Part shown: positions 34,232 through 46,693 of the stretch, in pieces
Layout of the letters: every line of letters begins with the position of its first letter
How positions within the stretch are numbered: the first letter of the stretch is position 1
Source: Marsupella aquatica
Lineage: Eukaryota > Marchantiophyta
Assembly: GCA_973895155.1 (NCBI GenBank)
Contig: OZ316891.1
Location: 18,600,001-18,664,000 of the forward strand
Length of the DNA stretch: 64,000 nt
Direction of reading: 5' to 3'
Made by a program: the position numbers and the translations under genes
Notes under the pieces: generated by a model
The model's database searches: none
Told to the model about the DNA's origin: nothing
Seen by the model: the letters and a program-made list of their open reading frames with translations, nothing else

Positions 34232-34816
34232 ATGGACAAGCAAGGCTCATTTTGCACTCTCAACAAGGCAAAGATTGAGAAAATGTGGGGCCTCTGTGCG
34301 GGATCTTATGTTTATGAAGGTTGTGGTCTGTTGCTGAAAGATGGCCGACCTTGTGCATTGGGGAAGCACAAACGCAAACTCAGGAGGCATAATCTTGAGT
34401 CTCCACTGGGTCCTCACTCTAGGGGCCGAGAGGAGCATGCTTGTTGTGAAGACGGGAGTGGTACATACATGTACTGTTTTGCTATCCAAGTGGGTGATCT
34501 TGTCATCCAAGTAAATGAAGCTCATGGGTCAAAGTTGATGGGGGTTTCAGGGAAAACCTTCAAGGATTCATACAGTAGCGATGAGCAGAAGAAAAAAGAA
34601 ATTTTTGAACAGGCGATGACTTTGCTGTGGACTATCACCTATGTCAAGGATGAGTCTTGTGGGGATGTGGTTCGGGCTGTAGGATTTGAACAGCATCCAT
34701 CTGAATCAGATGGAGTGACAGAGGAGTCAAAGCCCAGGCCGAAGTGGATGAAACTGTATGAGGATTTTTCAGCTGACATAGTGGACACTTTAAAGTCATT
34801 TCGCATCTCTAACTAG
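34232..34816 (+). CDS. Unrecognised 194-aa protein between two AAGGAC arrays
   Basis: ATG at 34232 directly follows an intron-like acceptor (TTTGATACAG at about 34225), so this may be a 3' exon of a longer gene. The product begins MDKQGSFCTLNKAKIEK. It has a Cys/His-containing first half (CAGSYVYEGCGLLL, RPCALGKHKRKLRRH, HACCEDGSG) and a helical second half ending in ADIVDTLKSFRISN. The basic KHKRKLRRH could be a nuclear or nucleic-acid-binding stretch. I do not know the family. It lies between the arrays at 33600-34085 and 36490-37430, which may make it cargo of one element (inference). Confidence 0.5.
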   Translation: MDKQGSFCTLNKAKIEKMWGLCAGSYVYEGCGLLLKDGRPCALGKHKRKLRRHNLESPLGPHSRGREEHACCEDGSGTYMYCFAIQVGDLVIQVNEAHGSKLMGVSGKTFKDSYSSDEQKKKEIFEQAMTLLWTITYVKDESCGDVVRAVGFEQHPSESDGVTEESKPRPKWMKLYEDFSADIVDTLKSFRISN

Positions 34817-36489
34817 GAGTTAGCATTCAACAATTGAAGCAGGGAGGCAGAAAGCCTGTTCAAAGCTAAATCTGTATAGAAAGCTAATTCAGAGGGACGG
34901 GACGGTGCTATTTTGTAGTTTTGGGAAACTACATGCGCGCTTGTAGTACTTGAGTTTGATATCAATGTTTACTTTGTACATGATCTATGAAGATCTTTTG
35001 CTTTTGAATAAAGCTGGCAGTTTTGTGACATATGCGTTTTTGTCCTTTCACGTAGGTCCTTGTGAGGGAAGTCTAAAGGATGTTTATCGATTGTTATTTT
35101 CTGTGTTGGTAGTTTGTTTGGTAGCGAAACTTTGCAAAAGCAGACCATGGAATTTGAAGGACTCGGCAGAGTTCTCAACATAGCATATATGACTTAGTGG
35201 ACAGTTGGAAGACTCCATTGGATTGGGAGGCTGGGAGGGGGTCAAAAATATATTGGCAACTCTGAACTGATTCTTGATTGCAGCGGCAGACTGTGCCTCT
35301 TCTCATGTGGAGCCAAAAGTGTGCTTTCCAGACTTTGAATCATGAACTCATGTAGTAATTGCCACGGATGATTTGATCCAGATAGTCAAGTCACTGGAAC
35401 TTGATCGATAACTAAGTTTGAGTCACTGGAACTTGATCTGGTGGAAAATCTTAAGTAAGGCCGCAACTTCAAACACTTTGTTGTCTAGAATATATCAAGT
35501 TATGTCCGGGGTTATGTCTAGTATGAATATGAAATGGTTGTGCAAACCGATGGTGCTGCCGTCCTTAGTTATTGTTGATCGGAAATGAGAAAATGATAAT
35601 AAATACTTTACAGGCGTTTAGAGATTGAAGTTTGCTTTGTGGAGTTCAAGGCCACATGGGGAAATAAAGTTTGCTTGTAGATACAGGGCTATGCTACAGG
35701 CTCGGCGGATAAGAATGGTGTTCTGTCTAATTCAGAGGGTTAAGACAAATTCTGATTGGAATGTAGTTGTCATTTTTTTTGACAGAATTGGTACACAACA
35801 TAGTCCAGAATTGTGTGCGAGATTGAGTTTCAATCCAAAATAGCAATCAGTCACTGCTTTATAGCTCTTTACTTCCTGACACATATGTATATACAACAGC
35901 CACGGTGGGCTTCACCCTCAGAGTTTTTAGCTGCCTCTCCAACTTGCACCTTGCATAACCTTCCGTGCTGACAGAGCCTGCTCTTGGGTAAAACCCATGA
36001 ACTATGAAATGATTCTAAACTAACTTAACACTAATTCAATCGCAATCCTGGGCAAGGAATGCAATGAATACTCTCATGTACATGTCATGAGAGAAACTCA
36101 TAATAGCCTTCTATCTGTTGTAGAATGTCCCATGGTTGAATTGCCGACACCCTTGGAAACTGTACCCTACAGGGAAAATCCAAAATTAGGTAAGATCCTC
36201 TGCAAGTAACATCCAAAATTATTGCAAACTAGAGCACTATTTACTCTAAACTGCAGGTACTATTAATTTCCACTTATTGTGTGGAAAAACTGATGGAAAA
36301 GTTGGGCTAAAAGGTAATAAAGGTAATAAAGGTTGAATACAAACTGAAGTAGATTCAAAAGCATTGCAGGCACCACTGACAGAATTTCACACAGAAAACT
36401 CTCATTAAAACTCTTCCCTTATTACATGAGATGATCATAAGATGACCACTTCATAAAAATTATGAAGGGATTCGTAGGGACAATATAGT
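34817..36489. other. Gene-free flank, AT-rich
   Basis: I see no supportable gene. Short open frames at 34950-35183 and 35625-35843 lack motifs. The phrase GAGTCACTGGAACTTGAT occurs twice about 30 bp apart near 35390-35440. Confidence 0.45.
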
Positions 36490-37430
36490 CCTTGAAGGGA
36501 AGGAGTTCAGACAATCAGACAGACCTTGAAGGAGTGAACTCTAGTCCTATAACTCCTTCAGCCAACAGGTATTAGATACTCCACACAGAAAGGAGTCCAG
36601 GACAGAATTTAGTCCTTCACATAGAATAGAGTACGTCAAGTGTAGTACTCTTAAAACCTAGCTCTTTCCTTTGCACAAAAAGGATTCAAGTCCTTCTCAA
36701 GGTTAGAATCCTTTCAAGGGAAAAGGAGTAAAGTCATTTTAGGACTTGAGTCCTTCAAACAACAAGGATTTCAGTCCTTCATGCAAAAAGGAGTCTAGTA
36801 CTTCAGTCCTTCGGACAATGGAGTGGAGTCCTATATTAGTCCTTCCTATAAAAGGATTTAAGTCCTTTCATTCAACTGAGTCCTTCATGCACAAGGAGTC
36901 CAGTCCTGTAGTCCTTCGGACGAAAAGGATTAAAGTCCATTCCTGGGACTGAGTCCTTCATGCACAAGGAGCCCAGTCCTATAGTCCTTTGGACGAAAAG
37001 GATTAAAGTCCTTTTGTGGGACTGAGTCCTTCATGCTCAAGGAGTCCAGTCCTGTAGTCCTTCGGACGAAAAGGATTAAAGTCCTTTGGTGGGACTGAGT
37101 CCTTCATGCACAAGGAGTCCAGTCCTGTAGTCCTTCGGACAAAAAGGATTAAAGTCCTTTCCTGGGACTGAGTCCTTCATGCAGAAAGGAGTCTAGTACA
37201 TCAGTCCTTCGGACAACAAGGATTAAAGTCCTTTCCCGGGACTGAGTCCTTCATGCAAAAAGGAGTCTAGTACATCAGTCCTTCAGACAACAAGGATTAA
37301 AGTCCCTTTCAGGGCTTTAGTCCTTCGCACAAAATGGATTAAGTCCTTTCAGGGCTTGAGTCCTTCACGCAGAAAGGAATTCGGTCTAAAGTCCTTGATG
37401 GAAAAAGGAATTCAGTCCTTGTGAGGACGC
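36490..37430. repeat. 73-bp tandem repeat rich in GTCCTT/AAGGA motifs
   Basis: From about 36870 to 37300 a unit of about 73 bp containing ACTGAGTCCTTCATGCACAA, GTAGTCCTTCGGACGAAAA and GGATTAAAGTCCTTT repeats five to six times. On both sides the same motif continues in irregular spacing. It is the same motif as the array at 33600-34085. Confidence 0.85.
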
Positions 37431-39336
37431 GTGATTCCTCTGTCAGCTACATACAAGGACTTGAACATTGATTAAGACCTAGCAAGCATATTTTGCATAC
37501 ACTGGATTGAAAGCAAAGCTATGGATACAGCAGTCAGATTGAATTACAGAAAATCTATAGTTTACAATGTAACTTGTGGGCACCATACCTGACTAGTCAT
37601 TGCCAGGCACTTCACTCCATTGTAGCGCCTGCATGCACAATCTACGTTCCAACAGTGACTTGTGAAGTCAAGGAAGCAGAGATTGCTGCTAGAGAATGTA
37701 CATCTAAGCTGTACATCCTACTGCCACCCTTTCGACCAACCTCACATGGAGTCAAAGCAAACCTAATATAAACTACAGATTTTGCATGAGTATAGCTTGA
37801 GGGTGCAGTGTCATTGAATACAAATCTGGTTTCTGATTTTGGAATTGGTTGAAACCACCTTCCCTTCAATGCCAAGTCGCCTGCATCGAACTCCACCTCA
37901 TACCCGTCTGTAAATCTCTCTTTGATTGTGTGCAGTACCTCCTCACATTGAAGGACGTAGAAATCAGCACCCCACTTATTTGGCTGCTCGGCTTCAACAG
38001 CATAAAAGTCACCTAGTTGGACCAATTCTGCCAAAAAGCCATCCTGCCATTGAGAACCTCCTTCCCCTAGTCCTATGTTGTGTATGTCAGGTATCACATC
38101 AATTGGCAGTACTCCTCTCACCATCTCGAGTTTAAAATGTCCTACCCATTCTATGTTCTCACATTTGGCTGGTTCATCATCTACACAATGAGCACAGAAG
38201 CAACAAAGATCCCTTACTTGCAAAAGAGTAGAGAGATGATCACTAAACCCATCAAAGCAATGTAGTGTTCTACTTCCCTTGATTGCGTCACAGTCCCATT
38301 TTTTCCTTCGGTTCACTTCATGTGCACCAATTTCCCAAAACATTCGCCTCACCAATTGAACGTCACCATATTCCTTCTCTTGGCCAAGGGCAAATTTGTC
38401 TTTGCAAAAAGCAACCACATCAGCAGCATTCTCCAACCGAGCTCCATGAATTCCTTTCAGCTGCTCCTTCTCTATTCCGCTCTTAATGTGACCACCAAGA
38501 GCATCCTGAAATGAAGCACACCAATTACAATTCAATCAGAGGGTGAATGAATGTACACCTGTGCAATTTGTAAAGCTCACTATTTACAATGAAAGCTCAC
38601 TATAGTATTGAATCAGATTGTTCATGATGGTCAAATAGAGCAGTAACTGATCAAAGACAGAGTTAAGAAACTCACAGCAACCCCCTTTCCATGTCCTGAA
38701 GCATGGAAGAACCATTTCATTCTAGCACCATGTCGCTTGTAATATCTGGAGACATAATAAAAAGGCCTGCAAGCCTTAAACTGTGAAGCCGCTCCATCTG
38801 ACCAAACCCAATGGTGCTTGAATGAAATTTTCTCTTGCTTCATCCAGTTTACGTGTGAGTCCATGCAGTGTTGCACAAAAAGGGTGTCATGGGTGTTGTC
38901 ATCACTAATGGAAAAATGGTAATCAGCTATAATGTCTCGATTCCCAATGTTGTCTTGTGCCATTCCTACAGACCTACCTACGGCAGCCTCAATAGACTCA
39001 ACATCCACTAGTACATATTAAGTTGATTTTCGATGCTCAATTTTTGCCAACAATCGGCGTCCGATTCTTTTAGCATCGGAAATTCCGATTATCAAAAAAT
39101 GGCAATATGCCATACTCTCGGCTTCGGATATCTTCATTTCCGATATAATTGACAACGGAACCTTTCCGATGCGTTAAAAAATGGATCATATCCGTTAGAA
39201 AACACATCGGATCCCTCAACAGAAACTTTGATTGATATGTCCGATGTTTTTTGTAACGAAAATGATGTGCGTTACAATATTGATCGGAAATTTTCCGTAG
39301 TTAATAATAACGGATATTATATCCGATTGTGCTAAC

Positions 39337-39500
39337 ATGGCAAAGTCCGATGTTGGGAGAATGGGAAAGTCCGATGCTGGGAGTATGGGAAAGTCCGATG
39401 CTAGAAGAATGGGAAAGTCCGATGCTGGAAGAATGGGAAAGTCCGATGCTAGAAGAATGGGAAAGTCCGATGCTGGGAGTATGGGAAAGTCTGGTTATGA
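39337..39500. repeat. 24-bp subterminal array of the CACTA element, left
   Basis: About seven tandem units containing GGAAAGTCCGATGCTGGGAG. The array is open in frame and continues to 39801 (MGKSDARR-type repeats followed by a Cys-rich tail with CSTCQV and CSLCC). I do not regard this frame as a proven gene. Confidence 0.88.
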
Positions 39501-40365
39501 CAAAAAGAAATTTTTTGATTGTGTTAGAATGAAAAGTTTTGATGTGTTAGATGGGGTATGTGGTTGCACCGACATACTCTTCCCAAAAGATGCAATCATT
39601 CTTGCATGCATGAATAACTTCATACTTGAGGCAAATGGACTTGAGTGTTGTTTTTGCCTCATTCCAAGACCCAACATATTGTTCCCTTACGGAAATATGT
39701 GCTCAACATGCCAAGTCCAAAATACATCATCTAGAAGGAGGTTGCTTGTCCCATGTAGTCTTTGTTGCAAGTCCAACAACAACATAGTTGATAAAAGATG
39801 AGACAATCAGGAGCCATTGACGCTGAGGCTTTGGAAGGACCAAAATATCATCCATAACTAATAAGCCATAATTATCCCATATCAAATCTAATGAAGGAGG
39901 GCTTTACTATTGATGAATGACCCCTGCCAGATTTCTATTGGTTTCTCCTAGGGGAATGTAATAGGGTAACTAGAATAGGTCACTTGATGCAAAGATCTAA
40001 TCTCATGATAGAGAAAAATGGATCAAGAATGGGTCCAAATTATGGGTCTTAGTAAACTCACAAGTGTATAAAATCCCCAAACACTCTAAGTCAAACAACA
40101 AAAGTGCTAAGCTTGCATGTACAATGTAAGGAATAAGAACCACAAAGTTAAGCTCATGTTGGAGGAATAGCAATTGGGATGGGTGACCAATTAGTTGAGA
40201 AAATTTGAAGAGTTCACATGTCAAGGGAGATGGGCACCTAGCTCATAGTTCCAAGGGCACCTAGCTCATAGTTCCAAATGAAAGTAGAAACCCAATTAAA
40301 GGAAGAGATGGGTGACCTGAGCATGTCGCGTCCGCTGAAATGCATATCCCATTTTGATTGCTTCG

Positions 40366-40590
40366 GACTTTCCCATTCTCCTAGCATCGGACTTTCCCAT
40401 TCTCTCACCATCGGACTTTCCCATTCTCCTAGCATCGGACTTTCCCATTCTCCTAGCATCGGACTTTCCCATTCTCTCACCATCGGACTTTCTCATTCTC
40501 CTAGCATCAGACTTTCCCATTCTCCTAGCATTGGACTTTCCCATTCTCCCACCATCGGACTTTCCCATTCTCCCACCATCGGACTTTCCG
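40366..40590. repeat. 24-bp subterminal array of the CACTA element, right, inverted
   Basis: About nine units of the complement (GGACTTTCCCATTCTCCTAG and variants with CTCACCAT). Orientation is opposite to the left array, so the element's two ends form a long imperfect inverted repeat, a natural layout for transposase binding at both ends. Confidence 0.88.
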
Positions 40591-42959
40591 ATAGAAGTCC
40601 GATTATCAATATCCGATACTATTAAAATGACATGTTGCGATGCTAGTAGTATCGGATATATGGTTTTTCAAATTTTATTTTACAAAGGCGTCCGATGTGG
40701 AGAGAATCGGAAAAAGGAGGTAAAATGTACTAGTGATCTTCACGATGTCTGTATGTCACAAGAATCAACAAGGTAATTTGTTTATTATCCCAATGCTGAG
40801 TTTGGATCTCATTCTAGACCTTGAACGTATAATTCTCAGAAAAGTCTATGGACGACACTATAGTTCCCCGCGGGAAGGTCTTTAGGCAGAGTTTGGACTG
40901 AACAGCTTGCCAACAGGCTCGAAAATTATGAATAAGAAATGTCTTCATTGTACCTAGTACGTGCAGCTTGAAATCAGGAAGAGAAGTTCTTCGATGCACC
41001 ATCCGCAAGCGCTTTACCTTCTGTTGTGCGCTTTCAGCAGTCCCTTTTTTCTTTTCTCTCTTGTTCTATGTCTTCTCATCTAGCTCCACGTATTGAAAGG
41101 TTTCCCAATCAATATAAGGTGTCTCTATGATGTCCATCTCCATTTCACACCATGACAACTTGTGAACTCCACATCTCTCACACTGACCAAAAATACAACT
41201 CTTCCGGTGCCATTCCTGACCCTCAAGCTTAGGACAAACTGCTCCTTCCATCCATTCTCGTACTGAAGTAATGGATGTCTTAGAGGCAATACAATTGCGA
41301 CCCTCTGAAGAAGCATTGGGTGATCTACATATGGAACACTCACAATTACAATCCTTTTGGTGCTGGTGTCTCCTAAACTTGTTGAGTGCCTCTTTCAACA
41401 GGTCCATTTCAACATGTTGTTTGCAGCAACAAACCATTCTATCCTTCATAGTGCGGATATAGTATGGCTTTAATTGTTGAAAATATCTGAGACCTATAGA
41501 AATGCCATTCCCCTCCACGGTGCACCAATTTTCGAATTTCATGAAGAGCTCAACTTGCAAGACACGCAATATGAAATCAGGATCCATTCGCCAGGGGGTA
41601 AGGTTCAGCTTACTCATAGAAACTCTGTCATGCACTTCAGAGAATACGAGTTCAACACGATCATACTATTAGCAAAAAATAATTATTTACCTCAGTATCC
41701 TCAAGCCAATGCTTGGAATGCTTCTCGTACTGCTTCAAACCTAGGCATAGTTTGGCCACATCCTTCTTGCAAGGAGAAATTCGAGTATTGCTCTCCCAGT
41801 ATTGTTCCACAATCTTTCGCACCTCAATAGAAATCTTGTCACTCCTAACCTTTCGGTCACCGGTAGGATATCTCAATGCTGCATCCTGATCAAGCTGTTT
41901 CCTCATTGCACTTGCTTTGTGGATGTTTTGACGTTTGACACCCAAAGCTGTGGCCAATGAGGTCTGGTATCTACTCCCTACTATGGACTCTCCTACCAGC
42001 GATATCAAGAGCGCTCTCTTCATGGCTAGATGATCTTTGCGTCTAGCTGATTTCACAATTTTTAGAGATTTAACAAGGTCAATCACAGCAGACCCTACAG
42101 ATGCATCTAGCCTTGCACACCCAAGCGCTGCAAGCTGGTATTGTCTCAAAGCACTATGCAACCAAAATCTCTCCATAACTAGCTTTCTAGCAGCCACATT
42201 AAGGTCTTTCATTCGACTCATTAAAACCCTAATGAAATTGGAAACTAATCTATTGATGCACTGTCGCTTCCGGTTTGGGATAGGATCACCGTGGTCACTA
42301 CATACCCCCGTTCTCTTCATGCGGGTGCAAGATTGGTGCTCCTCTTGGTATTGAGCTCGTTTCCTTGCTGCGTCTCTTCTCCGAAATGCTACAGCCTTGT
42401 CCAAATCATGAACTTGAAACTCTGGCTCATCAATAGACACTGCGAGTTGCGCATTCAATGCTTGGAGACGTGCTTCCCTTCTGCCTATGGTTGCATTCAA
42501 AACACAGACTCTTTCCTTGCCTTTAGCAACTTCCTCTTGCAAGTTTGAAAGCATGGTGTGTAACAACGGAGCAACCTCACTCTGTGCTTGGGCAGTGATT
42601 TCTCGTATGTCATCCATAGCAGCCATCTTTAGCGCCTCGCATTGTTGATTCACACCACGAAGCAATTGCTGCCCTTCTTGCTCTGCCTCAGTGAGCATGT
42701 TTTCACATTGTAACTCCGCATCCGCAAGCATATCCGAACCTTGTTGCTCCGCATCTGCAAGAATGTCATTACAGTGCTGCTCTGCATCCGCAAGAACCTC
42801 GTTCTCCCAATTGCACTGAGTGGTTGCATCTTTTTTCTTCCTCTCAGACTGATCGTAGTATTTCTGACGCCTTCTTTGGTTACGAGCCTCTCTCTTTATC
42901 CTTTCAAGTGCATCTTCTACGTTACTAAGAATCACCATCTCTCGTTGATGAATTTGCAA

Positions 42960-45900
42960 ATAAGCTCTGTATGTGCCCGCCCTCTATGCACTCACCTCTA
43001 CTCTAAATATCTCCGACTTCCGAAATGGAATTGTTCATGAATAAGGAAGACTCTCAAGTGAAAGGAGGGATCTGAAAATAATGCAACATCAAACCTGACC
43101 GTGTGCATTCTTTCAAGCATTTCTTTAAGAATGGGAATATTGAAAGCATTGCATGTTGTGCCTCGAGCTTTGGATACAGAGTCCGACGCAACATTCAAAA
43201 TAAGTCACGAAGCTCCAAAGGAGTCGTCGGGCAACAGTGGTTGCAACAGTCCTTGTTTTGGATTTAGCATAAAGTTTGGGATGTCTTAATTGATATTTTG
43301 AATTTTGAACCGTCCTAAAACCGGCGTCTATAATCAAACAAAGATCCTTAATCACTAACAACTAGCTTTTGGGGCCACCACTTCGCTTTAGAGGGGTACA
43401 TTCAATGCATATTTGGACTCAAATTCAAATCTAACCTTTGGATGGGCACGAAACAGATCTGGGCCCTTCCATGTCACATTTTGGTCACTGGAGAATATTC
43501 TGAGAATTAGTTCAAGGACCCAAGTCCTTTTGGTGGAGAAAGTGGAGATCCTTTTAGTACCCCTCTAGCTTGCTTTTGACCTTTGGCTATTATGGAGTGC
43601 CGTGAGTTTAGGTTTTGGGCAATGACATCAAAACAAGTCATTTATGTTGTCAACCCTAGGAGTGAGGACTATGAGATTAGTGATTTAATATGTGAGTGAC
43701 TAATTTTATGAGAATGTCCACCAAATGACTTCCTCACTTAGGTAATTGTGACGTGTCAATGAGGATGTACATCCTAAACCTATGCATATGTTTGTAATTT
43801 GTTTTGTGTTACATGCATATACTATTTGGGAATTTTGGCACCTAGGTTTCCACATCAATGGGTTTCAAAGGCCACCAGTACATTAAGTTTTTGAGTCACT
43901 GGTTATTATAAATGGTAATACATACTTGTGACAAGTATTTGTGTCATCAAAAAAGCATTTGGCCCCAAACTTCCTCCATCTCCTAAAATTGATTGGCCAG
44001 GGGATAATAATGTTAGAGGGGTATTATGGAACCTGGAGATTGACTCCATTACTACCCTCAACATCCCAGTAAAATTCCCGTTGCTGTCCCAAAGCCTTAT
44101 TTGCCGACCATGTGTCATCCTGTCATGCCCTGGCCCTATTTTCCTTGGATCCCACGAAACAATGCCTGGCCACATTGGATCCCATTTTCCCATAAGAAAT
44201 TCAGACCTGGGTTTAGGGTCGCCCGTTCAGTCACACCGGTCACACAAGTCACAAGTTCACGTTGTGAGTTAAGGTATTCTCGTGAAGTTGAGCAGCGAGT
44301 GGAGGTGCGAGGTCACTGCTGCGAGTTGAGGTGCAAGGTCGCTGCTGCAAGATCAGGGCTGAGCGGTGAGTTGAAGTGTGAGGTCGGTGCTGCGCGCAAG
44401 CTCGGTGCTAAGCAGTGAGTTGAGGTGCAAGGGCACTACTGTGAGGTCGCTGCTGTGAGGTCGCTGCTGTGAGGTCGCTATGAGGTCGCTGCTGCATTTT
44501 AGGGTGAAGGAGTTGAGGTCCGCTGCGCCTATGTTTCTTGAAGGTCATGCGTGCTGCTCCCCATCTTTGCAATGTGGATGGAGTGTGGCCCGGTCTCTTG
44601 CGCTTAGTCTCTGCATTCCATCCGCAAGCCATTCGCGAGGTGGGACTGATCGGTGAGGACGGTGGGACTGATTCGAAGCTGTGCATTGTGAATAGGGAGC
44701 TCAAGCTGCGCGCACTTGGGCAATGCTAACCATCCTACATGTTGGAGCTGCAACATGAACGAGAGTTCTGCTCTACGCCTTTGGCTAGAGCTATAGAGGG
44801 AGTTGCTGCAACACCACTACCTTTACCTGCTACCATTTCATTTGCATTGCAATACGCTTCGTCTCTGAGGTATCTTGGATAGTTGTGCATTCTCTGTCCA
44901 CCTGCTGTGCTTCTTCACCCTGCCGGCCATGCTTTGATTTCGTGCTTCCTGTCCCCTTTGCCATGCTGCAAGTTTAGCGCTTTTGCTTCCCCTTTGCTGG
45001 ATGCTGCCCCTTACAATCGTAAATTGAAGTTCTCCCTTTCCAATGCGCCTAGCTAGTATTAGTCCCAACCTCATTTGCCATTCAGTTATGTACATCGAGC
45101 TTGTGTAAGTGTGTCCCTGTTTCCAACCCCTGCCTAAATGTTCTACCTCAGGTACCTTGCTATCAGGTACTTTGCTCTCTCTCATTTCTGAGTCCTTGTT
45201 TGCTGGAATTTTCTCTTCAATCATGAAAAACAAAGATACCAGCATTTTGTACTAGACCTGAGCTGCTGGAATGTTATTGATCTCTGTAGGGTTGGGATTG
45301 TTGCTTTGTTGCCTTGGGATTCACAATCCCTGTATAATGTTCACTGATTTGTTTTTGTCATTGTCTGGCCATGGTCCAAGTTTTGTCTTTTGGTATACTG
45401 CGCTTACTATGCAATGTCGTGCAGTAAACTCATTTCCTGCGAATTGAACATTGAGCCAATATATTGGAGGTGGACATTGGAGTTGCAACAACCTACAAGG
45501 TTAGTTGTGCTAATCTTGAATCCGTTGTAGTCAGCGCCCCCCCCCCCTCACAAAAAGTTGTGGTCCTGTCTATCCCCGGTCTCTTTTGAATTGAAGACCA
45601 AGCTCTGTTTGACAACATCTAATTTCCTATGTAGCGGTAGGTCTCTGTTGCTTTTCCGACGGATTGCTTGCTCAAGCTTAGGGAAAGAATTGATATATTT
45701 GCCTTCTATCCTACTCCTTCACCTGCAAGCATTGACTTTTTTTAATGTTTTTTCAAAGTAGCCACTAAATACTGTGTGACTGCTAAGGTTTGCTCGCTGT
45801 GAGGAGATCCATGATAGTTTTGACTCTTCCCAAATCTTACTTGTGTTGGAACCACATTGGACCTACATATCTGCAGAGACTAGTTATTGCCGAGGTGCGA

Positions 45901-46693
45901 TTGGAGCGACATTCCTGCCTGCATTTCCGCTTGCATCAATTTTGAGGATTCTAAGAAAGATTGGACCTCTATTTGATAGTGGTGCTACCTAACAAGGGTC
46001 CAATGGAGGTGGGCTTGCTCCAATCTTGCTTGCATTATTGTCGTGTGTCTACTGTCATTATTGGTTTGTTGTTGAGATTATTTGAGAAACCCCCATTGTC
46101 TTTAGAAGAGATGCTGGGAGTAATTTGTAGGATGTGTTTGAATTGCAAACTTTTTCGGATTAATTTCTGCTATTCAAAATTACCTTGTCTGTCTGTTGAT
46201 CCCATCAAATATAATATTCTTTGTTGATCCATCACTGAAAAACAAGGGCAGCCCCAACCCGGCTCTGCGTGAAGTTAAATTAACCAAAGTAAGAGTTGTT
46301 GCTGAGGTTCCACCTGAGCCACTGCATTGAGCCATGTTTGCTCTTCTACTCAATCTCTCGTATTTTGTTTGTTTCTCAACACCTCTAATAGAAATCAAGT
46401 ACATAGGAATTTAGAGGCAGCATTGGTAATTCCTTGATTGATCACTACATTTACCAAGTATGCTTAACTTTTTGCTCTCTACGCAGAACACACATAAACC
46501 AGAGCCAAGTTATTTTTGACATTGCTTCTACTCTGTGAGACTGAGTTGGGCAGGACATCTTCTGAAGTGTACTTAAACCTCAGATTACGGTAAGTACACT
46601 ACGCATACCATCTTTGTACTTGTTTGTTGCCCTTCTCCATAGACTTCTTGTAATATTTAAAGTAATTGTGCAGATCCACACATCACATCAGGC
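42960..46693. other. Gene-free stretch upstream of the plus-strand CACTA genes
   Basis: I see no supportable gene. Positions 44300-44500 hold irregular copies of GAGGTCGCTGCTG, possibly a subterminal repeat of the plus-strand CACTA element whose 5' terminus I could not find. A 13-bp run of C lies at about 45537-45549. Frames such as 43928-44272 and 45558-45761 lack motifs. Confidence 0.45.

Larger units (their letters stand above)
39006..40735. mobile_element. 1,730-bp non-autonomous CACTA element
   Basis: The termini are CACTAGTACATATTA and, complemented, CACTAGTACATTTTA (14 of 15 match), flanked by the 3-bp target duplication ATC (39003-39005 and 40736-40738), as expected for En/Spm (CACTA) elements. 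Both subterminal regions are full of TCGGA/TCCGA motifs, and each holds a tandem array of a 24-bp unit in opposite orientation. There is no transposase; it must rely on an enzyme from elsewhere. It is inserted in the coding sequence of the minus-strand transposase-like gene. Confidence 0.93.
37642..42959 (-). pseudogene. DDD transposase-like gene with DFSENY/SDG/GHGKG motifs, broken
   Basis: Exon 1 (42959-41691) starts with a helical region of LADAEQQ-type repeats (residues about 55-105) and ends HWLEDTE before GTAAAT. Exon 2 (about 41635 to 38676) has Cys clusters (CNCECSICRS, CPKLEGQ, CERCGVH) and SSIDFSENYTFKV. A 1,730-bp CACTA element (39006-40735) interrupts it; across the insertion the frame continues from HRED to VESIEAAVGRSVG, then SDGAASQFKACRPFYY and ASGHGKGVA. 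Exon 3 (38505-37642) begins DALGGHIK, completing GHGKGVADALGGH. The Asp residues of these three motifs could be a DDD catalytic set (inference). I recall similar motif sets in uncharacterised animal transposon-like proteins. In-frame TAG codons at 41066-41068 and 40814-40816 (family-like residue Gln in FKVQNEIQ) show loss of function. The splice phase between exons 1 and 2 is not resolved. Confidence 0.72.

Noticed and set aside
39337-40590. CRISPR-like 24-bp repeats
   Set aside because: Units are contiguous and lie in opposite orientation at the two ends of a CACTA element.
45537-45549. Run of 13 C bases as a regulatory element
   Set aside because: No context supports a function; it may be a sequencing-prone homopolymer.
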